A program made the position numbers and the translations under genes. Of a stretch of 38,719 nucleotides of DNA, positions 22,685 to 31,230 are shown piece after piece. The stretch is from Crenarchaeota archaeon 13_1_40CM_3_52_17 (GTDB lineage Archaea > Thermoproteota > Bathyarchaeia > 40CM-2-53-6): NCBI GenBank assembly GCA_001918745.1, contig MNGN01000033.1, forward strand, positions 1 to 38,719. The letters run 5' to 3'. Under the pieces are notes generated by a model. The model was given only the letters and a program-made list of their open reading frames with translations, ran no database searches and was not told the DNA's origin. Within the stretch, counting starts at the first letter, position 1, and every line of letters starts with the position of its first letter.

Positions 22685-23487
22685 GACCGCCCATCGCCAT
22701 AATCGGCGGCTCAGGAGTCAAATCCATCATCAAAGGAGAAGAAAAAATCGTCGGCACACCATACGGTCCAACCCCAACCCTGACTATTGGGCAAGTCAAA
22801 GGACGAGAAGCAATCTATCTACCACGACACGGCGAAGGACACACTGCCCCGCCTCACAAGGTGAACTATCGAGCCAACATCTGGGGACTCAAAAATCTCG
22901 GAGTCGAACGAATAATCGCCACCAACGCCGTCGGCGCAATAGACACGACCCTCACACCAGGCGATATAGTCGTACCATCAGACCTGATCGATTTCACAAA
23001 ATCCCGACGAGGAACCTTCTACGACGACCCCCCAGTCACACATATCGACGTATCCGAGCCATACTGCCCAACCCTGAGAAATGCGATGACGAGTGCTGGC
23101 TCTGACAACAAGAAGACCCTGCGAAACGACGTCGTAATGGCCGCCACTGAAGGTCCAAGATATGAAACACCTGCAGAGATACGCATGCTCAGGACCCTCG
23201 GCGGCGCAATCGTGGGAATGACAGGCGCCCCAGAAGCCTTCCTCGCGAGAGAGCTCCAGATCTGCTACGCATCAATCAGCTTCGTCTCCAACATGGCAGC
23301 AGGGCTCCAGAGAACACTCTCTGCAAAAGAGGTAGAAGACAGGGGAAAAGAGACCAGCCAGGTCCTGAACAAGATTCTCATAGAAGCTATAGGCAATATA
23401 CCTGACACGAGAGAGGGTTGCTCCTGCGCAAGAGCGCTCGCCCAAGCCCAACTCAACAAACCGGAGGTCAAAGAACAAACATGCTAG
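22681..23487 (+). CDS. mtnP: Purine nucleoside phosphorylase of the MTAP/MTIP family
   Basis: 268 residues, start overlapping the upstream stop. Motifs: IIGGSGV (7-13), phosphate-binding RHGEGHTAPPHKVNYRANIW (49-68), NAVGAI (82-87), ATEGPRYETPAEIRML (155-170) and MTGAPEAFLARE (180-191). It cleaves methylthio-purine nucleosides with phosphate, the first step of methylthioadenosine salvage. The base-recognition segment reads SFVSNMAAGL with Asn204, where adenine-specific MTAPs have TDYD. This suggests a 6-oxopurine or methylthioinosine preference. The Cys-containing tail (GCSCARAL) is also found in related archaeal enzymes. Cell location: cytoplasm. Confidence 0.88.
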   Translation: MRPPIAIIGGSGVKSIIKGEEKIVGTPYGPTPTLTIGQVKGREAIYLPRHGEGHTAPPHKVNYRANIWGLKNLGVERIIATNAVGAIDTTLTPGDIVVPSDLIDFTKSRRGTFYDDPPVTHIDVSEPYCPTLRNAMTSAGSDNKKTLRNDVVMAATEGPRYETPAEIRMLRTLGGAIVGMTGAPEAFLARELQICYASISFVSNMAAGLQRTLSAKEVEDRGKETSQVLNKILIEAIGNIPDTREGCSCARALAQAQLNKPEVKEQTC

Positions 23488-24263
23488 ACAGCCTACTCAG
23501 AATAGCAGGAGTATACACCGCCTACGAAAAATGGCTCACCGAACAAGTCAAAGGAAGACCACTACCCGAACACATCGGAATCATACTGGATGGCAACCGA
23601 AGATGGGCCGTGGAAAAGGCACTCCGACCTAACGATGGACACACTATTGGCGCCAAGGTCGGGGAAGAAGTACTGGACTGGTGCCTTGAATACGGAATCA
23701 AGACACTCACACTCTACACCTTCTCGACAGAGAACTTCGACCGGCCAGCGGAGGAAGTCAACGCTGTCCTCAAACTCGTTGAGGAAGAAGCGAGAAAGCT
23801 CGGAAGAGACAATCGTCTTCATACTCAAAAGGTTCGGGTCAAAGCTCTCGGCAGAACGGATCTCCTCCCGGAGAGCCTACAGGACGCGCTGAAGAAACTT
23901 GAAGACGACACAAGCGCGTACACAGGGCACTTCCTAAACATCGCAATCGCATACACAGGACGTGCAGAAATCGTCGACGCCACCAAAAAGATCGTCGAGG
24001 ACGTCTATCAAGGAAACCTGAGACCGCAGGATATCGACGAGGGAATATTCCACAAGTACCTCTACACCGCACACCTCCCCAACCCAAACCCGGACCTAGT
24101 CATACGAACATCAGGCGAAGAGCGGCTAAGCGGCTTCCTCCTATGGCAATCCGCATATAGCGAGCTTGTCTTTGTAGACGTTTACTGGCCCGAGTTTCGA
24201 AGAATCGATTTCTTAAGGGCCATCAGACTCTACCAGAGGCGCTACAGAAGATACGGCCGATGA
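23481..24263 (+). CDS. uppS: Undecaprenyl/polyprenyl diphosphate synthase (cis-prenyltransferase)
   Basis: 260 residues from ATG 23481, which overlaps the mtnP stop (ATGCTAG); GGAGGT lies 11 bases upstream and supports it. Motifs: HIGIILDGNRRWA with catalytic Asp37, TLYTFSTENFDRPAEEV, LNIAIAYTGRAEI, and DLVIRTSGEERLSGFLLWQS, ELVFVDVYWPEF. It elongates a prenyl diphosphate with cis isopentenyl units to make the lipid carrier for surface glycan and N-glycan assembly, acting at the membrane face. It sits mid-operon between mtnP and smc. Confidence 0.95.
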   Translation: MLDSLLRIAGVYTAYEKWLTEQVKGRPLPEHIGIILDGNRRWAVEKALRPNDGHTIGAKVGEEVLDWCLEYGIKTLTLYTFSTENFDRPAEEVNAVLKLVEEEARKLGRDNRLHTQKVRVKALGRTDLLPESLQDALKKLEDDTSAYTGHFLNIAIAYTGRAEIVDATKKIVEDVYQGNLRPQDIDEGIFHKYLYTAHLPNPNPDLVIRTSGEERLSGFLLWQSAYSELVFVDVYWPEFRRIDFLRAIRLYQRRYRRYGR

Positions 24264-24304
24264 GAACACGCTACGATTCCGAGTGAGAGTCCAGGGCTCC
24301 AGCC

Positions 24305-27300
24305 TTGGTGTTCATCAAGAGAATCGACATCCGGGGATTCAAGACCTTCAACAAGAAGGTCTCCATCAACCTCAGCACAGGATTCACCGTTATCACGGGA
24401 CCCAATGGATCCGGCAAGTCAAACATCCTCGACAGCCTCAAGTTCGCACTCGGCGAGCTCAGCCCTAGAGAACTCCGAGGCAGAAGCCTATCCGATCTAG
24501 TCCACAAGTCCCAAGGCGAAGGAGCACGCTCTGCCTACGTGGCCGTCCAGTTCGACAATAGTGACCGAAAGCTACCCGTAGACTCTGACCTCGTAACAAT
24601 CTCCAGAGAGTTCTCGAAAGGCGGAGAAGGAATCTACCGCATCAACGGACGACGTCTCTCCAGAAAACAAGTCCAGGACGTAATGAGCTCAGCAGACATC
24701 CAAGTAACCGGTTTCAACCTCATCTCACAACACGCCATCACTCACCTCGCCGAGATCAGCACTGAAGAACGAAGAAGGATTCTGGAAAGCCTCATCGGAA
24801 TCGGAACATTCGAGACAAAGAAAGCGGAAGCGAGAGTGCAGTTGCAGGAGGCGGACCTGAACCTCAAGGTCGCTGCCGCGAGAGTTGACGAGGTTAGACA
24901 GAGAATCGAACAGCTGGAAAGAGAAAGAAACGATCTTCTGAGATTCAATCTTCTCAAGACCGAGATAAACAGCCAGCAAGCACGCATCTTCTCAGCCCAG
25001 ATCCTAGCCCTCGCAAACAGGCATCAGGAAATGTTGCAGACCCTAGAGCAGGAACAGATCAAGCTGGATCAGGTGAGACGCGAGAGAGAGGACTTAACTC
25101 AACAGAGAGCACAGATCGAACAAGACCGACGAAGCTTCGAGGAGAAAACTGTCACCCGGGGAAACCAAGAACTCTTCGATCTCGAAAGACGAATTGCGGA
25201 AGCTAGCAAGGGCTTCGTCGAAGCAAAGTCCGCTGCAGATACAGCGAAGAACCTAGTTGCAACCCGGACACGACAACGCGAAGCGTTCACGAAACAGGCG
25301 GAAGAGATGGAAACTTCAATCAAACCTCTCGCTAGCTCGATCAAGAGCCTCCAGTCCCACAAGAAAGTCCTCCAGGAGAAGTTAGAAGCTTCCACATCCA
25401 AGGTCGAAAAGATCAGCCAAAAGGTCACCGCCGGCAGATCTTCCCTCGACCAGGACGCAAAGAACCTACGCGAAGTCCAGGACGAGATCGACGGCCTCGG
25501 AAAGGAGCTCTCAAACCTAACCGCTCAGAGCAAGGGCAGTTCGACAAAACTCGATCTGACCGCCAGCCATCTGCAAACCCTTGAAGCCCGCCAGAAAGAG
25601 TTCGCCCAGCTGTCAGAAGAGCTGAAGACTAGAATCCGGGAAATGGAGAGGCTTCAGAAGGAAGAAGAAAGACGGCTCGAATCAATCGAGCAGAGAACAA
25701 AAGAGTACGGTGAACTCAAGGACCAACGCAGAAAAGAGATCGATGAAGCACTCGATATAGCAAAGAAGGCAAGGGTCGCTGTGGTCGAATTTAACACTCA
25801 AAAGAACCTAGCAGACAACTTGGGTGCGGAAGACAAGGCCATCGAGAAGATTGAAGAGATGGCTGATGAAGGCGCTCTGAAAGGCGTCTACGGCCGTCTA
25901 GAAGACCTCGTCAAGTTCCCAGAAGAATACCGCAAGGCAATCCAGGCCGCCAGCGCCGGCTGGATGAAAGCGCTTGTTGTAAAGAACCTCGATGTAGCAA
26001 TAAGGTGCGTCGAAAGCCTGAAACGTACCAAGCTTGGACGCGTCAAGATTGTTCCCATAGAAGATCTTGAGCTTTCAGATCTGGAACTGGACACCGACAG
26101 TGTCTCTGGAATAATAGGTCCTCTTTCGAAGGTAATACGTTCCGACAAGTCCATTGCTCCCGCCGTCCAATTCGTCTTCGGCGATACCATACTCGCCACG
26201 ACCCAAAGAGCAGCGTTCCTGACAGCGTCCAAGGGACAAAGATGCGTCGTTACCAGCGGAGACCTCTACGAGCCCGGGGGAGGCCTTGAGAGCGGTTACT
26301 ACAGAGCCCCCCTAGAGATATCGAATATAGTTCCTCGATCCACCGCGCTTGAAAGCCTTGAGAGAACGGTGAAATCGCTTGAGACAGTTGTGCAACGCTC
26401 ACGGTCGGACGTTGACCGTATCGAGACAGAACTAGACGAGCTCTTGGAAGACCGGGTGTCCGCTAGCAAGACCCGAGAGGCCTTGGCAAGAGACGTAGAA
26501 CTTGCCAAGAAGAGCTTCGAGAGAACAAGAACCTTCCTCCAACAGACGACACGACGAATTGACAGTCTACAGAACTCCATGGCGAAAGAACAAGTCTTGT
26601 TGGAGGAGACAGCGGAGAAACAAGCGCAGATGAAGAGGCGGCTCGCCGTCATAGAAGAGGAAAGAGCGAGACTCAGACTTGATTCCAGAAGGACATCGCT
26701 CTCTCAACTCGAAACGGAACGAGACCAAGTCACCGCCGAGAACCAGGTCATTCTTCGGGAGACGCTAGAGCTAGAAACACGTCTCTCCTCCCAACAGTCC
26801 AAGCTGGAGACCCTTAGGCCCGGAATCGACCAGATCCGCATACAACTGCGCTCGCTTGACTCTGAGATTCATCGCGAAGAGACCCGAGCCAACGAAGCGC
26901 ATCAGCAACTCGAAACATTAGAGAAGGAGATGAAACAGTTCAACGAAGAAAAGCAGCGTCTGGTTGGAAACTTGGACAGTGTTGGAGTTGAGAGGAAGAA
27001 GTACGAAGAACAGTTTGTAGAAATCGAAAAAGCAACCCGGAGACTTCTGCAAATGATGGATCCGCTTAATGCAAGCGTGACCGATCTAAAGGCGGGGCTT
27101 AGAGAGGTCGACGCTCAACTAACAATCTTCAAAGGACAACTCAGAAGCCTCGGATTCGAGACGCCACTCGAGACTCACCCGGCCCTCATCAAGGAGGCTG
27201 AAGATATGAAACGCGTCCTCGAACAGGAACGGGACGAGATAGGAGCTATCAACCAGCTCGCTGCCCAACAATATGAATCGCAGAAGGAAGGATACAAACA

Positions 27301-27841
27301 CCTCTCAGTCAGGATCGGAGAGCTCGAACGGGAGAAACTAGCAATCCTCGACTTCATGAACGAACTCGAGAGGAAGAAACTTGACACCTTCATGAGCGCT
27401 TACAACAAGGTCAACGAGACATTCCAGAGCATCTTTCGCGAAATGACCGGTGAAGGAAACGGAAGAATGGTATTGGATACTCCGGAAAATCCGTTCGAAG
27501 GCGGACTTGACGTCCTCCTTCAGTTTCCTGGAAAAACAGAGCTCACAATCGGGAGCGCAAGCGGAGGAGAGAAATCCGTCTCGACAGTCTGCTACCTCCT
27601 CGCACTCCAACAAATCCATCCCATGCCATTCTACGTGATGGACGAAATCGATGCACACTTGGATGTGCTAAACGCAAAACGCCTGGCCACCCTTCTTCGG
27701 TCGAGGAGCAGCATGTCCCAGTTCATCGTAATCTCGCTCAAGGATACCACAATATCGAGAGCAGAGAGAGTGTTCGGCGTCTTCATCGATAAAGGCAGCA
27801 GTCAAATCGTGTCCCTGCCCTCAAGAGGAGAAAACAATTGA
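24305..27841 (+). CDS. smc: Chromosome segregation ATPase SMC
   Basis: 1178 residues, full-length SMC. Start TTG gives MVFIKRIDIRGFKTFNKK, the usual N-terminus. Walker A is GPNGSGKS (32-39), Q-loop region FNLISQ near 138, two long coiled coils flank the hinge (about 520-670, with GALKGVYGRLEDLV and a Gly-rich LYEPGGGLESG), the ABC signature SASGGEKS lies near 1083 and Walker B YVMDEIDAHLD near 1109. With ScpA and ScpB it forms the condensin-like ring that compacts and segregates DNA. Its stop overlaps the scpA start (TTGA). Confidence 0.97.
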   Translation: MVFIKRIDIRGFKTFNKKVSINLSTGFTVITGPNGSGKSNILDSLKFALGELSPRELRGRSLSDLVHKSQGEGARSAYVAVQFDNSDRKLPVDSDLVTISREFSKGGEGIYRINGRRLSRKQVQDVMSSADIQVTGFNLISQHAITHLAEISTEERRRILESLIGIGTFETKKAEARVQLQEADLNLKVAAARVDEVRQRIEQLERERNDLLRFNLLKTEINSQQARIFSAQILALANRHQEMLQTLEQEQIKLDQVRREREDLTQQRAQIEQDRRSFEEKTVTRGNQELFDLERRIAEASKGFVEAKSAADTAKNLVATRTRQREAFTKQAEEMETSIKPLASSIKSLQSHKKVLQEKLEASTSKVEKISQKVTAGRSSLDQDAKNLREVQDEIDGLGKELSNLTAQSKGSSTKLDLTASHLQTLEARQKEFAQLSEELKTRIREMERLQKEEERRLESIEQRTKEYGELKDQRRKEIDEALDIAKKARVAVVEFNTQKNLADNLGAEDKAIEKIEEMADEGALKGVYGRLEDLVKFPEEYRKAIQAASAGWMKALVVKNLDVAIRCVESLKRTKLGRVKIVPIEDLELSDLELDTDSVSGIIGPLSKVIRSDKSIAPAVQFVFGDTILATTQRAAFLTASKGQRCVVTSGDLYEPGGGLESGYYRAPLEISNIVPRSTALESLERTVKSLETVVQRSRSDVDRIETELDELLEDRVSASKTREALARDVELAKKSFERTRTFLQQTTRRIDSLQNSMAKEQVLLEETAEKQAQMKRRLAVIEEERARLRLDSRRTSLSQLETERDQVTAENQVILRETLELETRLSSQQSKLETLRPGIDQIRIQLRSLDSEIHREETRANEAHQQLETLEKEMKQFNEEKQRLVGNLDSVGVERKKYEEQFVEIEKATRRLLQMMDPLNASVTDLKAGLREVDAQLTIFKGQLRSLGFETPLETHPALIKEAEDMKRVLEQERDEIGAINQLAAQQYESQKEGYKHLSVRIGELEREKLAILDFMNELERKKLDTFMSAYNKVNETFQSIFREMTGEGNGRMVLDTPENPFEGGLDVLLQFPGKTELTIGSASGGEKSVSTVCYLLALQQIHPMPFYVMDEIDAHLDVLNAKRLATLLRSRSSMSQFIVISLKDTTISRAERVFGVFIDKGSSQIVSLPSRGENN

Positions 27842-28515
27842 CAATTCACGAAGAAGCATACTGGCTGAAAGCACCCTATGCCGTCCTCTTTGACCTGATC
27901 CATCTTCACCGCGTCAAACCATGGGACGTGAACCTCGCAAATCTACTGGATGAGCTTCTCCATGAGATGAGAGGTCGAGGATTCATCGACTTTTCTGTCT
28001 CCGGCACCGCCCTCCTCTCATCTGCAATCCTCCTGAGGATGAAGTCAGAACTCATCCTCAAAATGGAAGAACCGCCGAAGCCGCCGCTCGAGAGGCCGAC
28101 AGACTTCGTCCCTCCTCCCCTATCTTTTCCTCTGCGCTATGAATCGACAACTACGTCCGTCGAGGAAGTCATCAAGGGATTGCTGGAGGTGTTAACGGCG
28201 GAGAGAATGCTTCCTGCAAGCGCACAGATGGTTCTCAGAACACCAGAGGTGTTTGAGCAAGTCGACGATTTCCTTGTCAAGATAGAGGAGAATATCAAAG
28301 CCTTCCTGCGAAGACTCCTCACAGAAGCGGGCACTACACGGAAGAAACATTCCTTTCTGGCCCTTCTGGGAAAAGGCGACCCTCTCGAAGCGGTCAGAAT
28401 GTTCATCATGCTGCTATTCTTAGCCGTCGAGGGAAGAGTTGGCCTCGCCCAGCCCCTAGAGTTCGGTGACATCGAGATCGAGCTGAAAGACGATGGAAGC
28501 ACAAGTTTCGACTAA
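27838..28515 (+). CDS. scpA: Kleisin subunit ScpA
   Basis: 225 residues from TTG overlapping the smc stop by four bases. The N-terminal kleisin helices read YAVLFDLIHLHRVKPWDVNL and LANLLDELLHEM, then FSVSGTALLSSAILLRMKSE, typical of ScpA binding the SMC neck. The C-terminal winged helix (DPLEAVRMFIMLLFLAVEGR and VGLAQPLEFGDIEIEL) would bind the SMC cap. It overlaps scpB by 23 bases, so the three proteins are translationally coupled. Confidence 0.93.
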   Translation: MTIHEEAYWLKAPYAVLFDLIHLHRVKPWDVNLANLLDELLHEMRGRGFIDFSVSGTALLSSAILLRMKSELILKMEEPPKPPLERPTDFVPPPLSFPLRYESTTTSVEEVIKGLLEVLTAERMLPASAQMVLRTPEVFEQVDDFLVKIEENIKAFLRRLLTEAGTTRKKHSFLALLGKGDPLEAVRMFIMLLFLAVEGRVGLAQPLEFGDIEIELKDDGSTSFD

Positions 28516-29086
28516 CCCGGCTCAGCTGAAAACTGCTGACCTACAGCAGCAGCTCTGCGAGGCCGCACTATACGTCTCCGGAAGGCCTCTGGATCTGAAG
28601 ATGATCGGGTCTGTCATAGGCGCTAGATCAGAGGACAAGATACGCGGAATAGCTACAGCAGTTTCGGAACGGTACAAGATTGCTGGTAGTCCAATTCAAG
28701 TCGTGGAGCTTCCGGACGGACGCTTTGTCATGCAACTAAAGGCGGAATTTGCCAAGTATGTTCGAAAACTGGCGAACAGACCGCTTCTGACACCCGGACC
28801 TCTTCGAACTCTATCCTTCATAGCTCTGAAGCAGCCTGTCACTCAGTCTTACGTGGTACGTGTTCGGGGAAAACTTGCGTACGGCCATGTGAAGCAGCTG
28901 AAGGACATGGACCTGATTAATGACGAGAGGATCGGGAGAACCAGAATGCTAAGGACAACCACGACATTCGCAGACTACTTCAACCTCAACCATGATCCTT
29001 CACTCATGAAGAAGGAGTTGAAGAAAGTACTCCAGGTTGGGGAAGACGCTCCATTACCGGTCGAAACAACCAAGTCTAACATTTGA
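28493..29086 (+). CDS. scpB: SMC-associated subunit ScpB
   Basis: 197 residues from ATG 28493. Winged-helix pair typical of ScpB: LCEAALYVSGRPLDLKMIGS, then RFVMQLKAEFAKYVRKLANR, PGPLRTLSFIALKQPVTQSY, VVRVRGKLAYGHVKQLKDM and GRTRMLRTTTTFADYFNL. It pairs with ScpA as the accessory dimer of the SMC complex. It is the last gene of the operon, with 33 bases to the convergent metF. Confidence 0.93.
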   Translation: MEAQVSTNPAQLKTADLQQQLCEAALYVSGRPLDLKMIGSVIGARSEDKIRGIATAVSERYKIAGSPIQVVELPDGRFVMQLKAEFAKYVRKLANRPLLTPGPLRTLSFIALKQPVTQSYVVRVRGKLAYGHVKQLKDMDLINDERIGRTRMLRTTTTFADYFNLNHDPSLMKKELKKVLQVGEDAPLPVETTKSNI

Positions 29087-29119
29087 CTATTAGAGTCGAG
29101 CACTGAGCGTTCGAGGAAA

Positions 29120-30025
29120 CTAGGCCACAGGGTATGTTTTCAACGCAGAGGCGGCTAGCGGAGCTAGTGGCGGACCAGCAATCCCAATTGTTTCTAGTAA
29201 ATGGCGATAGGTGGGAATCGGATTTCGTTGTCGGAATAGATATGAGAAGTGAATACCATTCGCTTCTCCACGCAGAGCCTCGTAGGCTTCCGCGGCAACT
29301 GCGAGACTGCCTCCAGAGGGATCGTCTGACAGTTTCTTCCTGATGTGAGCTGGGACAGGTATGTCGAATTTCTGGCTCACAAATAACACGTTGTTCAAGC
29401 TGAGTGGAATGGAAACTTGAATGAACAGGGGTACGCCTAATCCTGCCCCAAGCAGAGCATCTCTGTGCTCAAGTACACTCTCCGAGTCGAAAGCGACGTT
29501 TGTAACGATGAAGTCGGCGCCCGCATCGACCCGTGATATAGTTCGGGAGATTTCGTTTTCCCTGTTGTCAGCGTGCTGGTTTGTCACCGCTCCAATGCAT
29601 GGGTCGTTTCCATGGTTTAGCGAGGAGATTTCCCGAATTAGCTCGTTCGTTTTGGTAAACTCGTAGGTCCCTGGATGAGGCTGTGGATAGGGGTCTCCGT
29701 AAACGATCAGCACGTTTCCAAGTCCTTGAGCTATTTGGTTCGCGATAGCTGATAAGTCCGACCTATTGCAATCGCGACATGTTAGTGAGGGGACAGCAGT
29801 TATCCCGGCTCTATTGATGATCGAGGCGGAAGCAAGACTTCTGCGTTGGGGCGTTATCGAGAAAGACTTCGGATAGCTTGGGTCATTATGGCCATTCCGC
29901 AGGGCCGGAATCGTGATAGCGTCAACTCTTCCCCTCAGGAGAGCCAAATCGCTGGCAACGACTCTGTCTGGAATAAGTTCGACGGTAACGAGGTTGTGAT
30001 GCCGCGCCCGATCGCTCAGTCTCAT
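29120..30025 (-). CDS. metF: Methylenetetrahydrofolate reductase-like protein
   Basis: 301 residues from ATG 30025, which overlaps the metE stop (ATGA) and has GGGAGACC upstream; the open frame reaches 30094 but that part is not family-like. The TIM-barrel pattern of MTHFR is visible: LVTVELIPDR near the start, VDAITIPALRNG, LTCRDCNRSDL, GLGNVLIVYGDPYP, CIGAVTNQHADN, DAGADFIVTNVAFD and VPLFIQVSIPLS. It would reduce methylene-folate (or an archaeal pterin analogue) to the methyl donor used by the adjacent methionine synthase. FAD or F420 use cannot be read from the sequence. Confidence 0.88.
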   Translation of the reverse strand: MRLSDRARHHNLVTVELIPDRVVASDLALLRGRVDAITIPALRNGHNDPSYPKSFSITPQRRSLASASIINRAGITAVPSLTCRDCNRSDLSAIANQIAQGLGNVLIVYGDPYPQPHPGTYEFTKTNELIREISSLNHGNDPCIGAVTNQHADNRENEISRTISRVDAGADFIVTNVAFDSESVLEHRDALLGAGLGVPLFIQVSIPLSLNNVLFVSQKFDIPVPAHIRKKLSDDPSGGSLAVAAEAYEALRGEANGIHFSYLFRQRNPIPTYRHLLETIGIAGPPLAPLAASALKTYPVA

Positions 30026-31227
30026 TGGTAGGTCTCCCTTGCTAGCTCCGCTCCTTTCGTGATGTTTGCGAGCTTCGCAAAAGCTACATCCCACGTTCTG
30101 GTCCGCAGTCCACAGTCTGGGTTCGCCCAGATTTTTGCGGGATCCCCGACAATCTTGGTGGCGAACAGAAGACGGTCTCGCACTAGCTCCGGAGATTCAA
30201 TCAAGTCTCGCCCTACGGATTTTCCTGCCCCTTCGGACACATTTCCCGTATAGTCGTGAACGTGCGCAACGCCAAGCCCGAATTCTCCGCTGAAACCAGA
30301 GTCAACGAAATGGTTCAGATCGCTGTAGCCCTCCCGCGAGTCCTCATCGAGTCCGAGACGCGAAGTGTCCCGGTTAGCGAACTCTAGTGCGAGTTGGTCG
30401 CACTTGTCCAGCTTTGGCGCATATTCTGCGAGAACCTTGTATCCTATCTCGGAGGGGTAGCAAGTGTGGTCACTGAACTTGCAGTTGAATCCCTTGACTG
30501 TTTCATTCCATGCCTCTACGAAGAGTTCCATTTCTTGGGGTTCTGGGTGGGTGGTCACTGCTGGTTCGTCGATCTGTATCCAAGTTGCTCCCGCGTCGAC
30601 TAGGTCTCGGATTTCAGGGCGTATGATTTGCTCTACGATATCGAGGAGGAATTCGCGCTTTGCCTCGATCTTCCGCGTCTTGGGAGAATTGGCCTGTTGC
30701 TTCTGGATGTAGTAGCCGCTGAAAGACCAGTCCACCAGTGTGTACGGTCCGGTAATCGGGACCTTCACAGCTCGGTGGGCGTATTTCTTGACATCAAGGA
30801 ATTCTGGCAAGTAGACGGGGTGTTTTCTGGAGATTTTCGATTCTGCGACTCCTTTGTTGAAGTACTTGTTGTCAAAGGAGTGGACGTGGCCGAGGAGGTT
30901 CATTCCGTGCACAGCTTTGATTACGTGCTCGTACATTTCGACCCGCTGTTGCTCTCCCCCTACCCCGTCGTTGTCTAAGCCTGTAGTTTCGAAGAGGCGG
31001 AGGCCATACAAGGTAGAAAGTTCGAGGACCGCCTTGACTCGTTCCTTGTCATCACCGGTCCTGAGAATGCCCTTGGCTCGATCGTGAAAGTCCTGAATGC
31101 CCAGCTTCGCAGCCCATTCCTCAGCCTCAGAGAGGTCTTGTGAGGAGAGTCGTTGTCGAAGCCCCTTGGTTCTCCATTTTGGCTTTGCTAGACTCCCTAT
31201 TTCTTGAACAGGAAAGAGCTTCGACAT
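30022..31227 (-). CDS. metE: Cobalamin-independent methionine synthase, catalytic domain (core MetE)
   Basis: 401 residues, ATG start, equal to the C-terminal half of bacterial MetE. The zinc/homocysteine ligands are all there: His254 and Cys256 in SDHTCYPSE, Glu282 in ALEFANRD, Cys372 in NPDCGLRTR; WIQIDEPA holds the conserved Asp220. Compared with full MetE it lacks the N-terminal barrel, which is encoded as a separate protein directly upstream (31231-32211). It transfers a methyl group to homocysteine. The donor may be the metF product or a methyl-corrinoid, as discussed for archaeal core MetE proteins. metF follows with a 4-base overlap. Confidence 0.9.
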   Translation of the reverse strand: MSKLFPVQEIGSLAKPKWRTKGLRQRLSSQDLSEAEEWAAKLGIQDFHDRAKGILRTGDDKERVKAVLELSTLYGLRLFETTGLDNDGVGGEQQRVEMYEHVIKAVHGMNLLGHVHSFDNKYFNKGVAESKISRKHPVYLPEFLDVKKYAHRAVKVPITGPYTLVDWSFSGYYIQKQQANSPKTRKIEAKREFLLDIVEQIIRPEIRDLVDAGATWIQIDEPAVTTHPEPQEMELFVEAWNETVKGFNCKFSDHTCYPSEIGYKVLAEYAPKLDKCDQLALEFANRDTSRLGLDEDSREGYSDLNHFVDSGFSGEFGLGVAHVHDYTGNVSEGAGKSVGRDLIESPELVRDRLLFATKIVGDPAKIWANPDCGLRTRTWDVAFAKLANITKGAELARETYQ

Positions 31228-31230
31228 CTA

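Noticed and set aside
24725-27658. Long minus-strand frames inside smc
   Set aside because: They are antisense shadows of a GC-biased coiled-coil gene with Leu/Ser-rich translations and no ribosome sites.
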